64,000 nt of DNA from Streptococcus sanguinis SK49 (GTDB lineage Bacteria; Bacillota; Bacilli; Lactobacillales; Streptococcaceae): NCBI RefSeq assembly GCF_000212815.1, contig NZ_GL890986.1:404289-468288 (forward strand), written 5' to 3'. This document shows, piece by piece, positions 53,447 through 62,531 of this stretch. The notes beneath the pieces were generated by a model. That model made no database searches. It was given only the letters and a program-made list of their open reading frames with translations, and was not told where the DNA came from. The translations under genes and the position numbers were made by a program. The first letter of the stretch is position 1. Each line of letters starts with the position of its first letter.

Positions 53447-54094
53447 ATGACCCCAAATAAAGAAGACTATCTCAAGTGTATCTATGAGATTGGCAGCCGC
53501 CACAAAAAAATCACCAATAAAGAAATCGCCCAGCTCATGCAGGTTTCACCTCCGGCTGTGACGGAAATGATGAAAAAAATGCTGGCGGAAGAACTTCTGG
53601 TCAAGGATAAAAAAGCCGGCTACCTGTTGACTGATTTGGGGCTAAGGCTAGTTTCTGACCTCTATCGCAAGCACCGGCTGATTGAAGTCTTTCTGGTCAA
53701 CCATCTCGGCTACTCGACTGATGAAATCCATGATGAAGCTGAAGTCCTAGAGCACACTGTTTCTGAGCGCTTCGTTGAGCGTCTGGATGCCATGCTCCAG
53801 TACCCCAAGACCTGTCCACACGGAGGTACCATTCCAGCCAAGGAAGAGCTTCTGGACGAAGAAAACCAACTGACTCTGGAAGAGGCTTCTGCCCCTGGCG
53901 ACTATATCATCAAACGGGTGCATGACGACTTTGACTTACTCAAATACTTGGAAAAATACAACCTGCAAATCGGCCAAACCATCACCTTCATCCAATACGA
54001 TTCTTTCGCTCAGGTCTATTTTCTCAAGACAGAAACCCAAGAAATCCAAATCAATCCTATGATTGCCCAGCAGATTTATGTAGAAAAACTATAA
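53447..54094 (+). CDS. ssaR: DtxR-family metalloregulator SsaR/ScaR
   Basis: The 215-aa protein has a winged helix (residues about 1-65, KEIAQLMQVSPPAVTEMMKKM), a metal-binding dimerisation domain (HRLIEVFLVNHLGY, DEAEVLEHTVSE) and a C-terminal FeoA/SH3-like domain. With Mn2+ bound it represses the Mn/Fe ABC operon through the site at 48431-48452. The nearby position (about 2.4 kb beyond ssaB) matches S. sanguinis and S. gordonii. Confidence 0.92.
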   Translation: MTPNKEDYLKCIYEIGSRHKKITNKEIAQLMQVSPPAVTEMMKKMLAEELLVKDKKAGYLLTDLGLRLVSDLYRKHRLIEVFLVNHLGYSTDEIHDEAEVLEHTVSERFVERLDAMLQYPKTCPHGGTIPAKEELLDEENQLTLEEASAPGDYIIKRVHDDFDLLKYLEKYNLQIGQTITFIQYDSFAQVYFLKTETQEIQINPMIAQQIYVEKL

Positions 54095-54098
54095 ACAG

Positions 54099-54132
54099 AA
54101 CCCAGTTCGGACTTTTTAGTCTAAACTGGGTT
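54099..54132 (+). terminator. Terminator of the metalloregulator gene
   Basis: AACCCAGTT pairs with AACTGGGTT over a 16-nt loop; TTTTA follows. Confidence 0.72.
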
Positions 54133-54199
54133 TTTATTGACAAAAATAAGATGTCAGATTACAATAAGTGTACTTATAAAATATCTAGAGGGAAAGCTA

Positions 54200-54661
54200 A
54201 TGGAAAAATCGCAGTTTAACTCCATCTACAAGGATGAATACAAAAAATCAACCGGTCTGCTCTTTATCCGTACCTACCACAAGTGGCATGGGCTGATAAA
54301 AAACAAACTGAGAACGATTGATTTGACCCATCCTCAGTTTGTCGTTCTGACCACTCTTGCTGCACTCCTACGTCAGCAAGAATGGGTGAGTCAGACCGAT
54401 ATTGCCCGATTTTCTGACATGGATGTTATGACCGTATCCCAAATCATCCGCCTCTTGGTCAAGAAAGGTTTGATCATGCGGGAAGTCCATCCCAAGGACA
54501 GCCGCGCCAACATCATACTTCTAACGGATACGGGGCTGCAAAAGGTCAACCAAGCCCTCCCTCTAGTAGAAGGCATTGATCAGGCATTCTTTGGAAAATT
54601 AGGAAATAAAACAGAAATATTAAACCAACTCTTAATAAAACTGGAGGCAGAAAATGACTAG
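54200..54661 (+). CDS. MarR-family transcriptional regulator
   Basis: The 153-aa protein has the MarR winged-helix core (SQTDIARFSDMDVMTVSQII, then MREVHPKDSRANIILLTDTG). The start at 54200 (MEKSQFNSIY) has GAGGG upstream; an in-frame ATG at 54137 lies in the preceding terminator region. It overlaps the EVE gene by 8 nt, so the two proteins probably work together. The ligand is unknown. Confidence 0.87.
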   Translation: MEKSQFNSIYKDEYKKSTGLLFIRTYHKWHGLIKNKLRTIDLTHPQFVVLTTLAALLRQQEWVSQTDIARFSDMDVMTVSQIIRLLVKKGLIMREVHPKDSRANIILLTDTGLQKVNQALPLVEGIDQAFFGKLGNKTEILNQLLIKLEAEND

Positions 54662-55079
54662 ATTTTGGATTGGTGTCGTATCAAAAGAACACGTCCTAAG
54701 AGGTGTAGAAGGTGGATTTTGTCAAGTCTGCCATGGAAAGAAAGCACCATTGAACCGAATGAAAAAGGGGGACTATCTTATATACTACAGCCCCAAGTAT
54801 CAGCTGAATGGTCAGAAAAAGCTGCAGGCCTTTACAGCAGTTGGCAAGATTCTAGATGACACTGCCTACCAAGTAGAGATGTTTGAAGGCTTTGTCCCAT
54901 TTCGGCGAGATGTCAGCTACTACCAGCCTGTCAAAGACTGCACCATTGACCAAGTCCGACAGCATCCTCAGTGGCGCCAATATGCTTCTCAGATAAGATA
55001 CGGACATTTCGAAGTTTCGAAAGACTTCTTCCTTTATGTTTTTGAGCAAATGAAACTGGACAACCCTACAAATCAGTAG
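54654..55079 (+). CDS. EVE-domain protein (UPF0310)
   Basis: The 141-aa protein starts RFWIGVVSKEHVLRGVEGGF and contains KKGDYLIYYSP, the pattern of the EVE/PUA-like fold, which binds modified bases or nucleotides. In many bacteria EVE genes sit next to transcription factors or restriction genes. Here it is translationally coupled to a MarR regulator. Function in this organism is unknown. Confidence 0.85.
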   Translation: MTRFWIGVVSKEHVLRGVEGGFCQVCHGKKAPLNRMKKGDYLIYYSPKYQLNGQKKLQAFTAVGKILDDTAYQVEMFEGFVPFRRDVSYYQPVKDCTIDQVRQHPQWRQYASQIRYGHFEVSKDFFLYVFEQMKLDNPTNQ

Positions 55080-55132
55080 AAGCAGCTTCGTTTGACTTAC
55101 ACCTAAACCTTTGCTCACCGGTCATCAAATCT

Positions 55133-55165
55133 AAAGTTCCGATTCTCAAGGGAAATCGGAACTTT
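55133..55165. terminator. Terminator, possibly bidirectional
   Basis: AAAGTTCCGATT and AATCGGAACTTT form a 12-bp stem between the convergent EVE and CPBP genes; T runs follow on the plus strand. Confidence 0.8.
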
Positions 55166-55192
55166 TTGATTTGAAGTGAAATTATCGATTTA

Positions 55193-55807
55193 TCAAATCA
55201 GCATAAAAGCCGATAAACTACCCGTAATCACATTTGCTAGAGCATGCACGATCCAGCTGGCTAAAATGGAGCCATCAGATTTCTTTTCATTGACAAAGCC
55301 CATATAGGCAGCGATGCCACCCGTACACAAAATGATGAGCAGGTTTTGCTGCCAAGAGAGCACTGTTATAAACATTAAGCCATGGAGCAGACCAAAAATA
55401 GCAGCTTGTATGGTGTTGGCTACTACAAAGGGTAAGCGGCTAGCCATTCTCTTTAAAAGAAAACCTCTGAATAGTAGTTCTTCTGGCAGAGAAGTTTGAA
55501 AAATACCATAAATCAGAACAGCCGGCAAGGCTTGGAAGCCAAGGCCTGAGAAATTCGAAGTCGCTGTATCCAGATTTTTTACAGCAGGATATACTAGCAA
55601 AAACGAAAGAAGCAAGAAAGATAGTGAACCCAACAAAATCCACAGCCAGATCTTCCGGCCGCCAGTGTCTTTTAGTGGTTTTAAGCCAAGCCATTCTAAA
55701 AATGGACTTTTTCTTCTAGCCCTTATCAACCACCAAACAAAAGGAAGCAAAGCAAACAAAGCGATTTGAATCAGAGCATCCAGCATCTGTTGAACTAGAT
55801 TTTCCAT
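55193..55807 (-). CDS. CPBP-family intramembrane metalloprotease
   Basis: The 204-aa membrane protein has the Abi/CPBP motifs: EELLFRG (EExxxR) in the middle and GLLHGLMF further on, with six or seven hydrophobic helices. Relatives process prenylated peptides or provide bacteriocin immunity. No bacteriocin gene is visible beside it. The start at 55807 was chosen because GGAG is upstream; the frame to 55852 reads through that site. Confidence 0.88.
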   Translation of the reverse strand: MENLVQQMLDALIQIALFALLPFVWWLIRARRKSPFLEWLGLKPLKDTGGRKIWLWILLGSLSFLLLSFLLVYPAVKNLDTATSNFSGLGFQALPAVLIYGIFQTSLPEELLFRGFLLKRMASRLPFVVANTIQAAIFGLLHGLMFITVLSWQQNLLIILCTGGIAAYMGFVNEKKSDGSILASWIVHALANVITGSLSAFMLI

Positions 55808-56309
55808 GATAAGAGACTCCTTTCTTTTCTTTAATATGATTATACAAGACAAACTTCAAAAATTTATAAAGTAATTCTAAAATATTTCTAAAGAATGATA
55901 GAAATCATAAACATAAACAAATCAAGGATTATCGCCACTTCAACTTGTTTGCTATGCTCATCATTTTTAGACTAAATGATGCCCAAAAACTCTTTAAAGA
56001 CCTATCTCAAAAATCTAAGAAAAGTTGCAGATAAAAATAAGGCGATGAATTTAAAAAAATAGAAAACTGGCAATACGTTAAAGTAAGGGAAAAACTCCTA
56101 AAATTTTAGCACACAAAGTCAAATTTTCAGCCTATCTATCCTAGATGATTTTCTTTTTAGTCAAATACTCCCAGCTCCTGCTTATCCACTTCATCCCCCT
56201 CGGAGTCTCAATTTTTCAAGCTCAGTACCATGCCAAAAGCTGTTTTTTCCTTCTTGCCAACCCGCTTACATTTTGCTAAAATGATGTCAAAAATCAGTAA
56301 GGAAAAATC
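55808..56309. other. Intergenic stretch of about 500 nt
   Basis: I see no gene here. It is AT-rich to about 56140 and contains the promoter of the nucleotidyltransferase gene at 56254-56282. No recognised RNA or repeat was found. Confidence 0.5.
56254..56282 (+). promoter_or_regulatory. Promoter of the nucleotidyltransferase gene
   Basis: TTGCCA (56254-56259) and TAAAAT (56277-56282) are 17 nt apart, 28 nt before the start codon. Confidence 0.7.
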
Positions 56310-57107
56310 ATGCCACAAGAACTTTTTAAAGAATTTGCCCAACTAGATCAAGTAGAAGCTATCGTTCTCGGTGGCTCTCGTGCTGGACAGCATTTTGACA
56401 AAGACTCAGACTATGATGTTTATATCTACTTGACAGATTCCATTGCTCCCCTGACTCGACGCGATATCCTCAGCAAGTACTGCTCCTACATGGAAATCAG
56501 CAATCAGTTTTGGGAACTAGAGGATGACTGTGTGCTAAAGAGCAAGATCGAAATTGAGCTCATTTACCGTACACTGGACAGTTTTGATAAAGACCTGCAG
56601 ACTGTAGTACTAGACCACCAAGCCCAGAATGCCTATACCACCTGTATGTGGCACAATCTGCTCCACAGCAAAATCATCTACGACCGAAATGGTCGCTATG
56701 AAGCACTTCAGAACAAGTACAGACGACCTTATCCAGCTGAGCTGAAAAAGAATATTATCAAGAAGCAGCTCCTCTTACTCGATCAAGCCATGCCAGCTTT
56801 CTCCAAACAAATAGAAAAAGCGCTCAAGCGTCAGGACCTGCTCAGCATCAATCACCGTAGCAGTGAATTTTTTGCTTCCTATTTTGACTTGCTCTTCGCC
56901 CTAAACGAACAGACGCACCCTGGAGAAAAGAGAATGCTAGAGTTTGCAAAAACCAACTGCCCGCTATTACCTCAGCATTTTGAAGAAAATATACAGACCT
57001 ATTTTCAAAAACTCTACACTGAGCCAACTGAAGCCATAAAGCTTATCAATCAGCTAGTGACGACCATCAAAGAAATCATTCCTCAAGAAATTATTGGCGA
57101 TTTTTAG
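56310..57107 (+). CDS. Nucleotidyltransferase-domain protein (DUF4037-like)
   Basis: The 265-aa protein has the minimal nucleotidyltransferase motif GGSRAGQHFDKDSDYDVYIY (GS...DxD, about residues 21-40) followed by a helical C-terminal domain. Such proteins include aminoglycoside adenylyltransferase relatives and AMPylators. It is a single gene with its own promoter and terminator. Substrate unknown. Confidence 0.8.
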   Translation: MPQELFKEFAQLDQVEAIVLGGSRAGQHFDKDSDYDVYIYLTDSIAPLTRRDILSKYCSYMEISNQFWELEDDCVLKSKIEIELIYRTLDSFDKDLQTVVLDHQAQNAYTTCMWHNLLHSKIIYDRNGRYEALQNKYRRPYPAELKKNIIKKQLLLLDQAMPAFSKQIEKALKRQDLLSINHRSSEFFASYFDLLFALNEQTHPGEKRMLEFAKTNCPLLPQHFEENIQTYFQKLYTEPTEAIKLINQLVTTIKEIIPQEIIGDF

Positions 57108-57155
57108 TAATGTTGTCGGAAACTATCTATTCATTGCTACAGAAGCAAAAAAATT

Positions 57156-57185
57156 AGGAGTTTGAACACTAGTGTTCAAACTCCT
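57156..57185. terminator. Bidirectional terminator, perfect 30-bp palindrome
   Basis: AGGAGTTTGAACACT is followed directly by its complement, between the convergent nucleotidyltransferase and dtd genes. Confidence 0.85.
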
Positions 57186-57199
57186 TTTCATGCTTCTTA

Positions 57200-57643
57200 T
57201 CAGCGATTCTTCGTATCCAGAATAATGGTCACTGGGCCATCATTGATTAGCTCTACCTGCATGTCTGCGCCAAAAATACCCGTCCGAGTCGGCACCTCCT
57301 GCTGCAAGGCAAGATTGAAGGCATCATAAAAATTGCTGGCCATCTCTGGCGGAGCAGCCTTGACAAAGGCTGGCCGATTACCCTTTTTGGTATCTGCATG
57401 CAGAGTGAACTGGGAAATCGACAAAATCTCTCCGGAAATGTCCTTGATAGACAGGTTCATCTTGCCCTCAGCATCGGAAAAAATCCGCATATTGACAATC
57501 TTCCTGACTGCATAATCCATATCCTCTTGACTATCGTCAGACCCTACGCCTACTAGGAGCAGGAGACCTTGTCCAATACTGTTGTGCAGCTGCTGGTCAA
57601 TGCTGACCTGAGCACGTTTCACGCGCTGAATCACTATTTTCAT
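57200..57643 (-). CDS. dtd: D-aminoacyl-tRNA deacylase Dtd
   Basis: The 147-aa protein hydrolyses D-aminoacyl-tRNA. The [17 protein letters not shown] motif and the cis-Pro NDGP near the C-terminus are diagnostic. It follows relA by 56 nt on the same strand, the common order in streptococci, and is likely co-transcribed with it. Confidence 0.96.
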   Translation of the reverse strand: MKIVIQRVKRAQVSIDQQLHNSIGQGLLLLVGVGSDDSQEDMDYAVRKIVNMRIFSDAEGKMNLSIKDISGEILSISQFTLHADTKKGNRPAFVKAAPPEMASNFYDAFNLALQQEVPTRTGIFGADMQVELINDGPVTIILDTKNR

Positions 57644-57699
57644 ATCTTTTCCTTTGATTTAACGGTAACTTACAGCTCAATAATGATTTCCGAAAAGAA

Positions 57700-59919
57700 T
57701 CAGCCATTAGTCCGCTTGACCGAGTAGACCTCCGGCACGCTTTTGATTTTATCCACCACCGTCGTCAGCATGGACAGGTTCGCAATACCAAAAGAAACGT
57801 GGATATTAGCAAATTTCATATCCTTGGTCGGCTGGGCATTGACTGTTGAAATATTTTTGGTGGTATTAGACAGAACCTGCAACACATCATTGAGGAGACC
57901 AGACCGGTTGAGACCGTATATATCAATGTGAGCCGTGTACTCTTTGGTCGTGTTGTTGTCTTCCCATTCCACATCAATCAGCCGCTGCTCGTAATTTTCC
58001 TGAGCCTTGAGATTCATGCAGTCCTGCCGGTGAATGGCTACACCGCGTCCTTTGGTAATATAGCCGACAATATCATCACCCGGTACAGGATTACAGCACT
58101 TGGCAATCCGGATGAGGAGGCCAGACGCCCCCTGAATGACTACACCGCCTTCGTGCTTGACCTTGAGGGTGTCTTTTTTGTTTTCGACCTTGACCTCGCC
58201 GCCCTTAACCAATTCCTCTGCTTCTGCTCTGGCCTTGGCCCGCTCTTCCTCACGGCGCTCTTTTTCTGTCAAACGATTGAAAATACTAATGGCACCAATC
58301 TCACCGAAGCCAATCGCCGCAAAAAGCGCCTCTTCAGTCTTATAACTTGTCTTCTGCAGCACTTCTTCCATGTGCTTCTTGTCCATGTACTTATTAGCTA
58401 CATAGCCATGCTCTTGGAATTGAGCCTGCAAGAGCTCCCGCCCTTTGGAGATAGACAGCTCCTTGTCTTGATTTTTAAAGAACTGACGGATTTTATTTCT
58501 GGCCTTGCTAGTCTTGACAATATTGAGCCAGTCGCGGCTCGGTCCGAAGGAGTTAGCATTGGTGATGATTTCCACCTGATCCCCTGTCCTGAGCTTGGTT
58601 GTCAGGGGCACCATGCGGCCATTGACCTTGGCTCCTGTGGCTTTCTCACCGACCTTGGTATGGATCTCATAGGCAAAGTCAATCGGGCCCGAGTCCTTAG
58701 GCAGAGAGCGCACTGCTCCATCCGGTGTGAAGACGTAGATTTCCTCAGCCAGATAGCTCTCCTTGACCGAGTCAACGAAGTCCTTGGCATTGTTAGACTG
58801 GTCTTGCAGCTCCATCAGCTCCTTGATCCAGTTCATCCCGATAGCTGATTCTTTGCTGTCTACCTGTCCCTTGACCCCTTTCTTGTAAGCCCAGTGAGCC
58901 GCAACCCCATACTCAGCGACCTCATGCATTTCCTTGGTCCGAATCTGAAACTCAATCGGACCTTTGGGGCCATAAACGGTCGTATGGATAGACTGGTAAC
59001 CATTGGCCTTGCGATTGGCAATATAATCCTTGAACCGCCCCGGCATCGGCCGCCAAAGCTCATGAATGTAGCCCAGCATAGCATAAACATCACTTTGAGT
59101 ATCCAAGATACAGCGAATAGCGATTAAATCATAAATCTCATCAAAACGTTTCTTCTTGTCCTGCATCTTGCGATAGATCGAGTAGATATGCTTGGGCCGG
59201 CCATAAATCTTACCGTGCAGATTGCGCTCGCAAGCATAGGTCTCAATCTTCTGAACCACCTCTTCTACCAGTTCTTCACGCTCCCGACGCTTCTCCTTCA
59301 TCATGTGGGAAATTTTGTAAAATTCCACTTCATTGAGATAACGGAAAGACAAATCTTCTAGTTCCCACTTGACACTGGAAATCCCCAGGCGGTGAGCCAA
59401 GGGTGCGTAGATTTCCATTGTTTCTCGGGAAATCCTCTCCTGCTTATCCTTGCGCAGATGCTTGAGCGTCCGCATATTGTGGAGACGGTCTGCCAGTTTG
59501 ACCAAAATAACCCGGATATCCTCTGACATGGCCATCAGCATCTTACGGTGATTTTCTGCCAGCTGCTCCTCGTGAGATTTGTATTTGACCTTACCCAGCT
59601 TGGTAACCCCATCCACAATCACGCGCACATCCGTCCCAAACTCTCTTTCCAAATCATCCAGCGTCGCACGGGTATCCTCAACCACATCATGCAGGAAGCC
59701 GCAGGCAACCGTTACCGCATCTAGCTTGAGTGTGGCCAAAATCCCTGCCACCTGAATAGGATGCACGATATAAGGCTCACCCGACCTACGAAACTGCCCA
59801 CTGTGACAGTCAATCGCATAGATCAGAGCTTTCTGTATAAAGGCCACATCCTCCGCAGCCAGATATTTTCTCGTAAGGGCCAATACCTGATCGCCCGTCA
59901 AATTCACTTCTTTTGGCAT
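57700..59919 (-). CDS. relA: Bifunctional (p)ppGpp synthetase/hydrolase RelA (RSH)
   Basis: The 739-aa long RSH protein controls the stringent response. The HD hydrolase domain has His53, His77 and Asp78 (LHDVVEDT) and the synthetase domain contains RFKDYIANRKANGYQSIHT. A TGS domain, a zinc-finger-like region and a C-terminal ACT domain follow. The numbering equals that of Rel from S. dysgalactiae subsp. equisimilis. The start at 59919 has GGAG upstream; the frame open to 60069 is non-homologous. Confidence 0.96.
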   Translation of the reverse strand: MPKEVNLTGDQVLALTRKYLAAEDVAFIQKALIYAIDCHSGQFRRSGEPYIVHPIQVAGILATLKLDAVTVACGFLHDVVEDTRATLDDLEREFGTDVRVIVDGVTKLGKVKYKSHEEQLAENHRKMLMAMSEDIRVILVKLADRLHNMRTLKHLRKDKQERISRETMEIYAPLAHRLGISSVKWELEDLSFRYLNEVEFYKISHMMKEKRREREELVEEVVQKIETYACERNLHGKIYGRPKHIYSIYRKMQDKKKRFDEIYDLIAIRCILDTQSDVYAMLGYIHELWRPMPGRFKDYIANRKANGYQSIHTTVYGPKGPIEFQIRTKEMHEVAEYGVAAHWAYKKGVKGQVDSKESAIGMNWIKELMELQDQSNNAKDFVDSVKESYLAEEIYVFTPDGAVRSLPKDSGPIDFAYEIHTKVGEKATGAKVNGRMVPLTTKLRTGDQVEIITNANSFGPSRDWLNIVKTSKARNKIRQFFKNQDKELSISKGRELLQAQFQEHGYVANKYMDKKHMEEVLQKTSYKTEEALFAAIGFGEIGAISIFNRLTEKERREEERAKARAEAEELVKGGEVKVENKKDTLKVKHEGGVVIQGASGLLIRIAKCCNPVPGDDIVGYITKGRGVAIHRQDCMNLKAQENYEQRLIDVEWEDNNTTKEYTAHIDIYGLNRSGLLNDVLQVLSNTTKNISTVNAQPTKDMKFANIHVSFGIANLSMLTTVVDKIKSVPEVYSVKRTNG

Positions 59920-60045
59920 CTCGTCTCTCCAATTCCTGCCTACTATTTTATCACTTTTAGCCCGATATGAAAACCTAGAAGACGGTTCAGTATGTGTCTC
60001 AATTTTTGAGAAGATAAAAAAATAGCAGAAATTCAAGGAAATGAG

Positions 60046-60060
60046 ATGCAAACGTATACA
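60046..60060 (+). promoter_or_regulatory. cre site upstream of the candidate small RNA
   Basis: ATGCAAACGTATACA matches WTGNAANCGNWNNCW at all fixed positions. It is centred about 59 bp upstream of the predicted small RNA start. Confidence 0.6.
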
Positions 60061-60076
60061 ATCGTTCACTTCAGCC

Positions 60077-60182
60077 TTGACATTCTCTACTTTATGCTGT
60101 AAACTAGATTAAAGACTGAGTAACACAACTGTACTTGTTTACTCGGTGGAGGCGGGTGCGCTAACACCTTGCCTCTTTTTTT
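60077..60182 (+). ncRNA. Candidate small RNA with promoter and intrinsic terminator
   Basis: TTGACA (60077-60082) and TAAACT (60100-60105) with 17-nt spacing predict a start near 60112. About 70 nt later a strong terminator (GAGGC-GGTG / CACC-GCCTC, 60149-60175) ends in seven T. A first stem pairs ACTGAGTAA (near 60114-60122) with TTACTCGGT (near 60139-60147). No frame of useful length starts inside. The gene is divergent from relA and next to an insertion sequence. Confidence 0.6.
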
Positions 60183-60301
60183 GTTTCTTATTGCTATAAT
60201 TATACAACTAATTTCAAGCGATGTCAACAGAAAAATGATGACGGCATGTCAAATAAACCCTAGAGTTTTCAACCCCAGAAGAACTATACAGGACTGTTTG
60301 A

Positions 60302-61681
60302 TTATCTTAGGATAGTAGCACCTTTTTTATGACTTTGACGTCGAGCTTTATGTGCCTTTCTTCCCTCTCCAATCTGAAAATTCCGCTTTAGACTGTCCAA
60401 ATGGTTCATGTATTTTCTTACTTTCCCTCCAGAAACCTTATCTAACCCTTTCATTTTTTGGGATGCTTTCCGCCAGTCACCGAAAAACAACTCTCTCAGG
60501 GTACCTTCTTCTACAGCTAATATCATATTAGCCATAATCTCAGCCCCCTCTAAACTCCAGATCATTCCCTGGTTTTTCATTCTGTAAGTAAGGCGCCGGT
60601 GCTGTGACTCCATCACCCCAATACCCTTCTTCGGGAGATTACGAAGTGAGGCAGGCTTAGTATAACTAAAATTACGCTTCAGCCTTCTGGCAAAGTCCTG
60701 AAAAGTAGCCTGTTCTTCCTCGTCCTCAATTAGACTTTCTGTCGTGTCGATGGCTGTTTGAAGAAGATCAAAGTCATGCTGATAAATAGCCTGTTTCAAG
60801 AGTTCTTTTATCTCTTCTGGCTGCGCTTTATAATTCTTTTCAATCTCTTGCTGCAAATGGTACGGATCCCAGAAATGCTCATGTCTTTGAACTTTAAAAG
60901 CGGCCGCAAAATCCTTGAAAACTCTGCCTCCATAACCCGGACCGCCATCAGAGTTAGTAATCAGGGTTGTTCCCTTTCCTGTTTTATAGGTCTGATGAAC
61001 ATAATCTAATACCTGATCTTTGGCTTTGCTACCAGATAAAGAAAGTACGTTCTTTTTATTTTTTAACTGTCTGCGTTTGGACTGGCCGATCTGCTCGCTT
61101 CCTGTATGTACGACATAATGAGAGATATTGCTATATTTGGCTTCCTCTCCTTGTTTAGATCGTGTTTTTACCCAGACTCCATCACCTTCAATGTAGAGCC
61201 TCTCAGGGCTTTTTTTGTTTTCCTCTGTAACTTCCGGAAGAGACAAGAGATCATATTCTTCTTGCTCCTTCTTGAGTGCTGCAGCACGCTTAACAGCTTT
61301 CAGGACAGTATCTTTTGTTAGATTGATACCAGTCATGAACTCTATCAAATCAGCTGTTTTGCGATAGGAAGTGCACGTTGAAATCTGGTTAATTTGATAA
61401 ATCAGCTCCATGCTGAAACGGCTGTGTTTCTCAAGGCCAAGCCATTCATCCACTGGCACCTTGCAGGTTCCCTTTTTGTACCAGCGGTTTCTTTCAAAGC
61501 AAATTTCCCCAAAGATAAAAGCAACTGTACGGGCTGATCTATTTTTCAATTTGTAGCCCCTGGCACGCATAGACGTGGCAACCTGATCATCATATCGAGT
61601 TACAGCCTTCAGGAAGGCTTCTTCATTCTGCTTTCTCAAATCTGCTAAAAATTTTCTTTCATCCAGGACAGTCACACCCAT
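60302..61681 (-). mobile_element. ISLre2-family insertion sequence, transposase gene
   Basis: The 459-aa UPF0236/ISLre2-type transposase appears intact. Landmarks are YIEGDGVWVKTRS (conserved Asp), TNSDGGPGYGGRVF (second Asp) and MESQHRRLTYRMKNQG near the C-terminus with the catalytic Glu. AAGGGG lies 7 nt before the start. I could not define the terminal inverted repeats or target duplication; the element probably spans about 60240-61740. It separates the relA region from plasmid-like genes on the right. Confidence 0.87.
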
Positions 61682-61758
61682 AAGCTAACCCCTTTCTAAA
61701 ACTTAGGTATTATATTATTGTTTTTTGGTAAAATTTTCAAGTCCATGATAAAAAAAGA

Positions 61759-61773
61759 GCCTGACCAACAGGC
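61759..61773 (-). terminator. Terminator of the 39-aa frame
   Basis: GCCTG and CAGGC pair around ACCAA; TCTTTTTTT follows on the minus strand. Confidence 0.7.
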
Positions 61774-61827
61774 CAGGCAAGAGATAGTTGTTAGGGTTAC
61801 CACCTCACAATCAGTATAACACAAACT

Positions 61828-61947
61828 TTAGAATAGTTTGGAAACAATCGCATCATATAGCCAGCTTTCAAAGTAGGCTATTTTACGATAAAAGGTACTA
61901 CCAACTCCAAAATATTTTTTATGCCAGTTTTTCAATTTTCTCAGCAT
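61828..61947 (-). CDS. Small 39-aa basic aromatic peptide
   Basis: A very strong ribosome site (AAGGAGG at 61953-61959) precedes ATG at 61947. The peptide starts MLRKLKNWHKKYFGVG and ends SKLF, with many Lys and aromatic residues and an amphipathic look. It matches no family I know. A hairpin terminator at 61759-61773 would end its mRNA. Its position between an insertion sequence and partition genes would suit a plasmid-borne toxin or a small regulatory peptide, but this is inference. Confidence 0.5.
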   Translation of the reverse strand: MLRKLKNWHKKYFGVGSTFYRKIAYFESWLYDAIVSKLF

Positions 61948-62018
61948 CTCTTTCCTCCTTCAATTGTTAAAAAAAGTTTACCATGTACCAAATATTTTGG
62001 AGTAGCACACCTCTGAAA

Positions 62019-62070
62019 TGTCATTTTTTATCCCGGAAATGACAAAAAAGACCTTTCAGTTAGAAAGGCC
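62019..62070 (-). terminator. Two hairpins downstream of the 120-aa gene
   Basis: GACCTTTC/GAAAGGCC (62050-62057 and 62063-62070) is followed by TTTTTT on the minus strand. A second stem, TGTCATTT/AAATGACA, lies at 62019-62044. Confidence 0.65.
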
Positions 62071-62118
62071 AGAAAATATTTTTTGATTATGACTAGAATA
62101 TTGCTTTATAAGTCAGGG

Positions 62119-62481
62119 TTAAAAGTCTAAAGGGAGTAATTCTTCACGTCCTGCCAGAGTATTTCTCATGTAGAGGGAGTAATCATCTAGTCCATATTTT
62201 TGAACTGCCTCTTTGTATAATTTCTCGCCCCAATTCATTGGGCTCATACCTGATATATAGTCCAGAACAATTACTTTGGAAGATGCTTGAGATTCTTTAT
62301 TAATTCGACATATACTGTAGTAATCAGTTGAACCAATGAATAGGAGTTTATTCTCTGGCTCTTGTAGAGCCAAGTCTAGGACATCTAGTTCTCGTTCGTT
62401 TGACTCAGCCAAAATTTTTCGACTTAAACTCTCGTTATTTGTAACTTCAATAAGCCTTGCATTGCGTTGTGAATTGTTCAT
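62119..62481 (-). CDS. Unknown 120-aa protein of the plasmid-like module
   Basis: The acidic soluble protein starts MNNSQRNARLIEVTNNESLS and ends REELLPLDF. I recognise no domain. It has an AGGAGA ribosome site and its own A/T-only repeat block upstream (62496-62531), shared in sequence with those before the two neighbouring genes. This ties it to the partition module; a replication or accessory role is a guess. Confidence 0.6.
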   Translation of the reverse strand: MNNSQRNARLIEVTNNESLSRKILAESNERELDVLDLALQEPENKLLFIGSTDYYSICRINKESQASSKVIVLDYISGMSPMNWGEKLYKEAVQKYGLDDYSLYMRNTLAGREELLPLDF

Positions 62482-62495
62482 ATGTTAGTTCTCCT

Positions 62496-62531
62496 TTAAT
62501 TATTTATATTTATAATTATAATTATAAATTA
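62496..62531. repeat. A/T-only repeat block 1
   Basis: It consists of A and T only, apart from its borders, with several TATAATTATAA-type units. TATTTATATTTATAA (62501-62515) recurs at 63841-63855 in block 3. Confidence 0.6.

Noticed and set aside
57928..58848. Long plus-strand frame of 306 codons inside relA
   Set aside because: It is the antisense shadow of the relA gene, with no ribosome site and no domain.
60110..60182. CiaR-dependent csRNA or a tRNA
   Set aside because: There is no TTTAAG-N5-TTTAAG promoter repeat and no cloverleaf; it was kept as an unassigned small RNA.
60200..61780. Exact ends of the ISLre2-type element
   Set aside because: I compared both flanks by eye and found no convincing terminal inverted repeats or target duplication, so the ends were not called.
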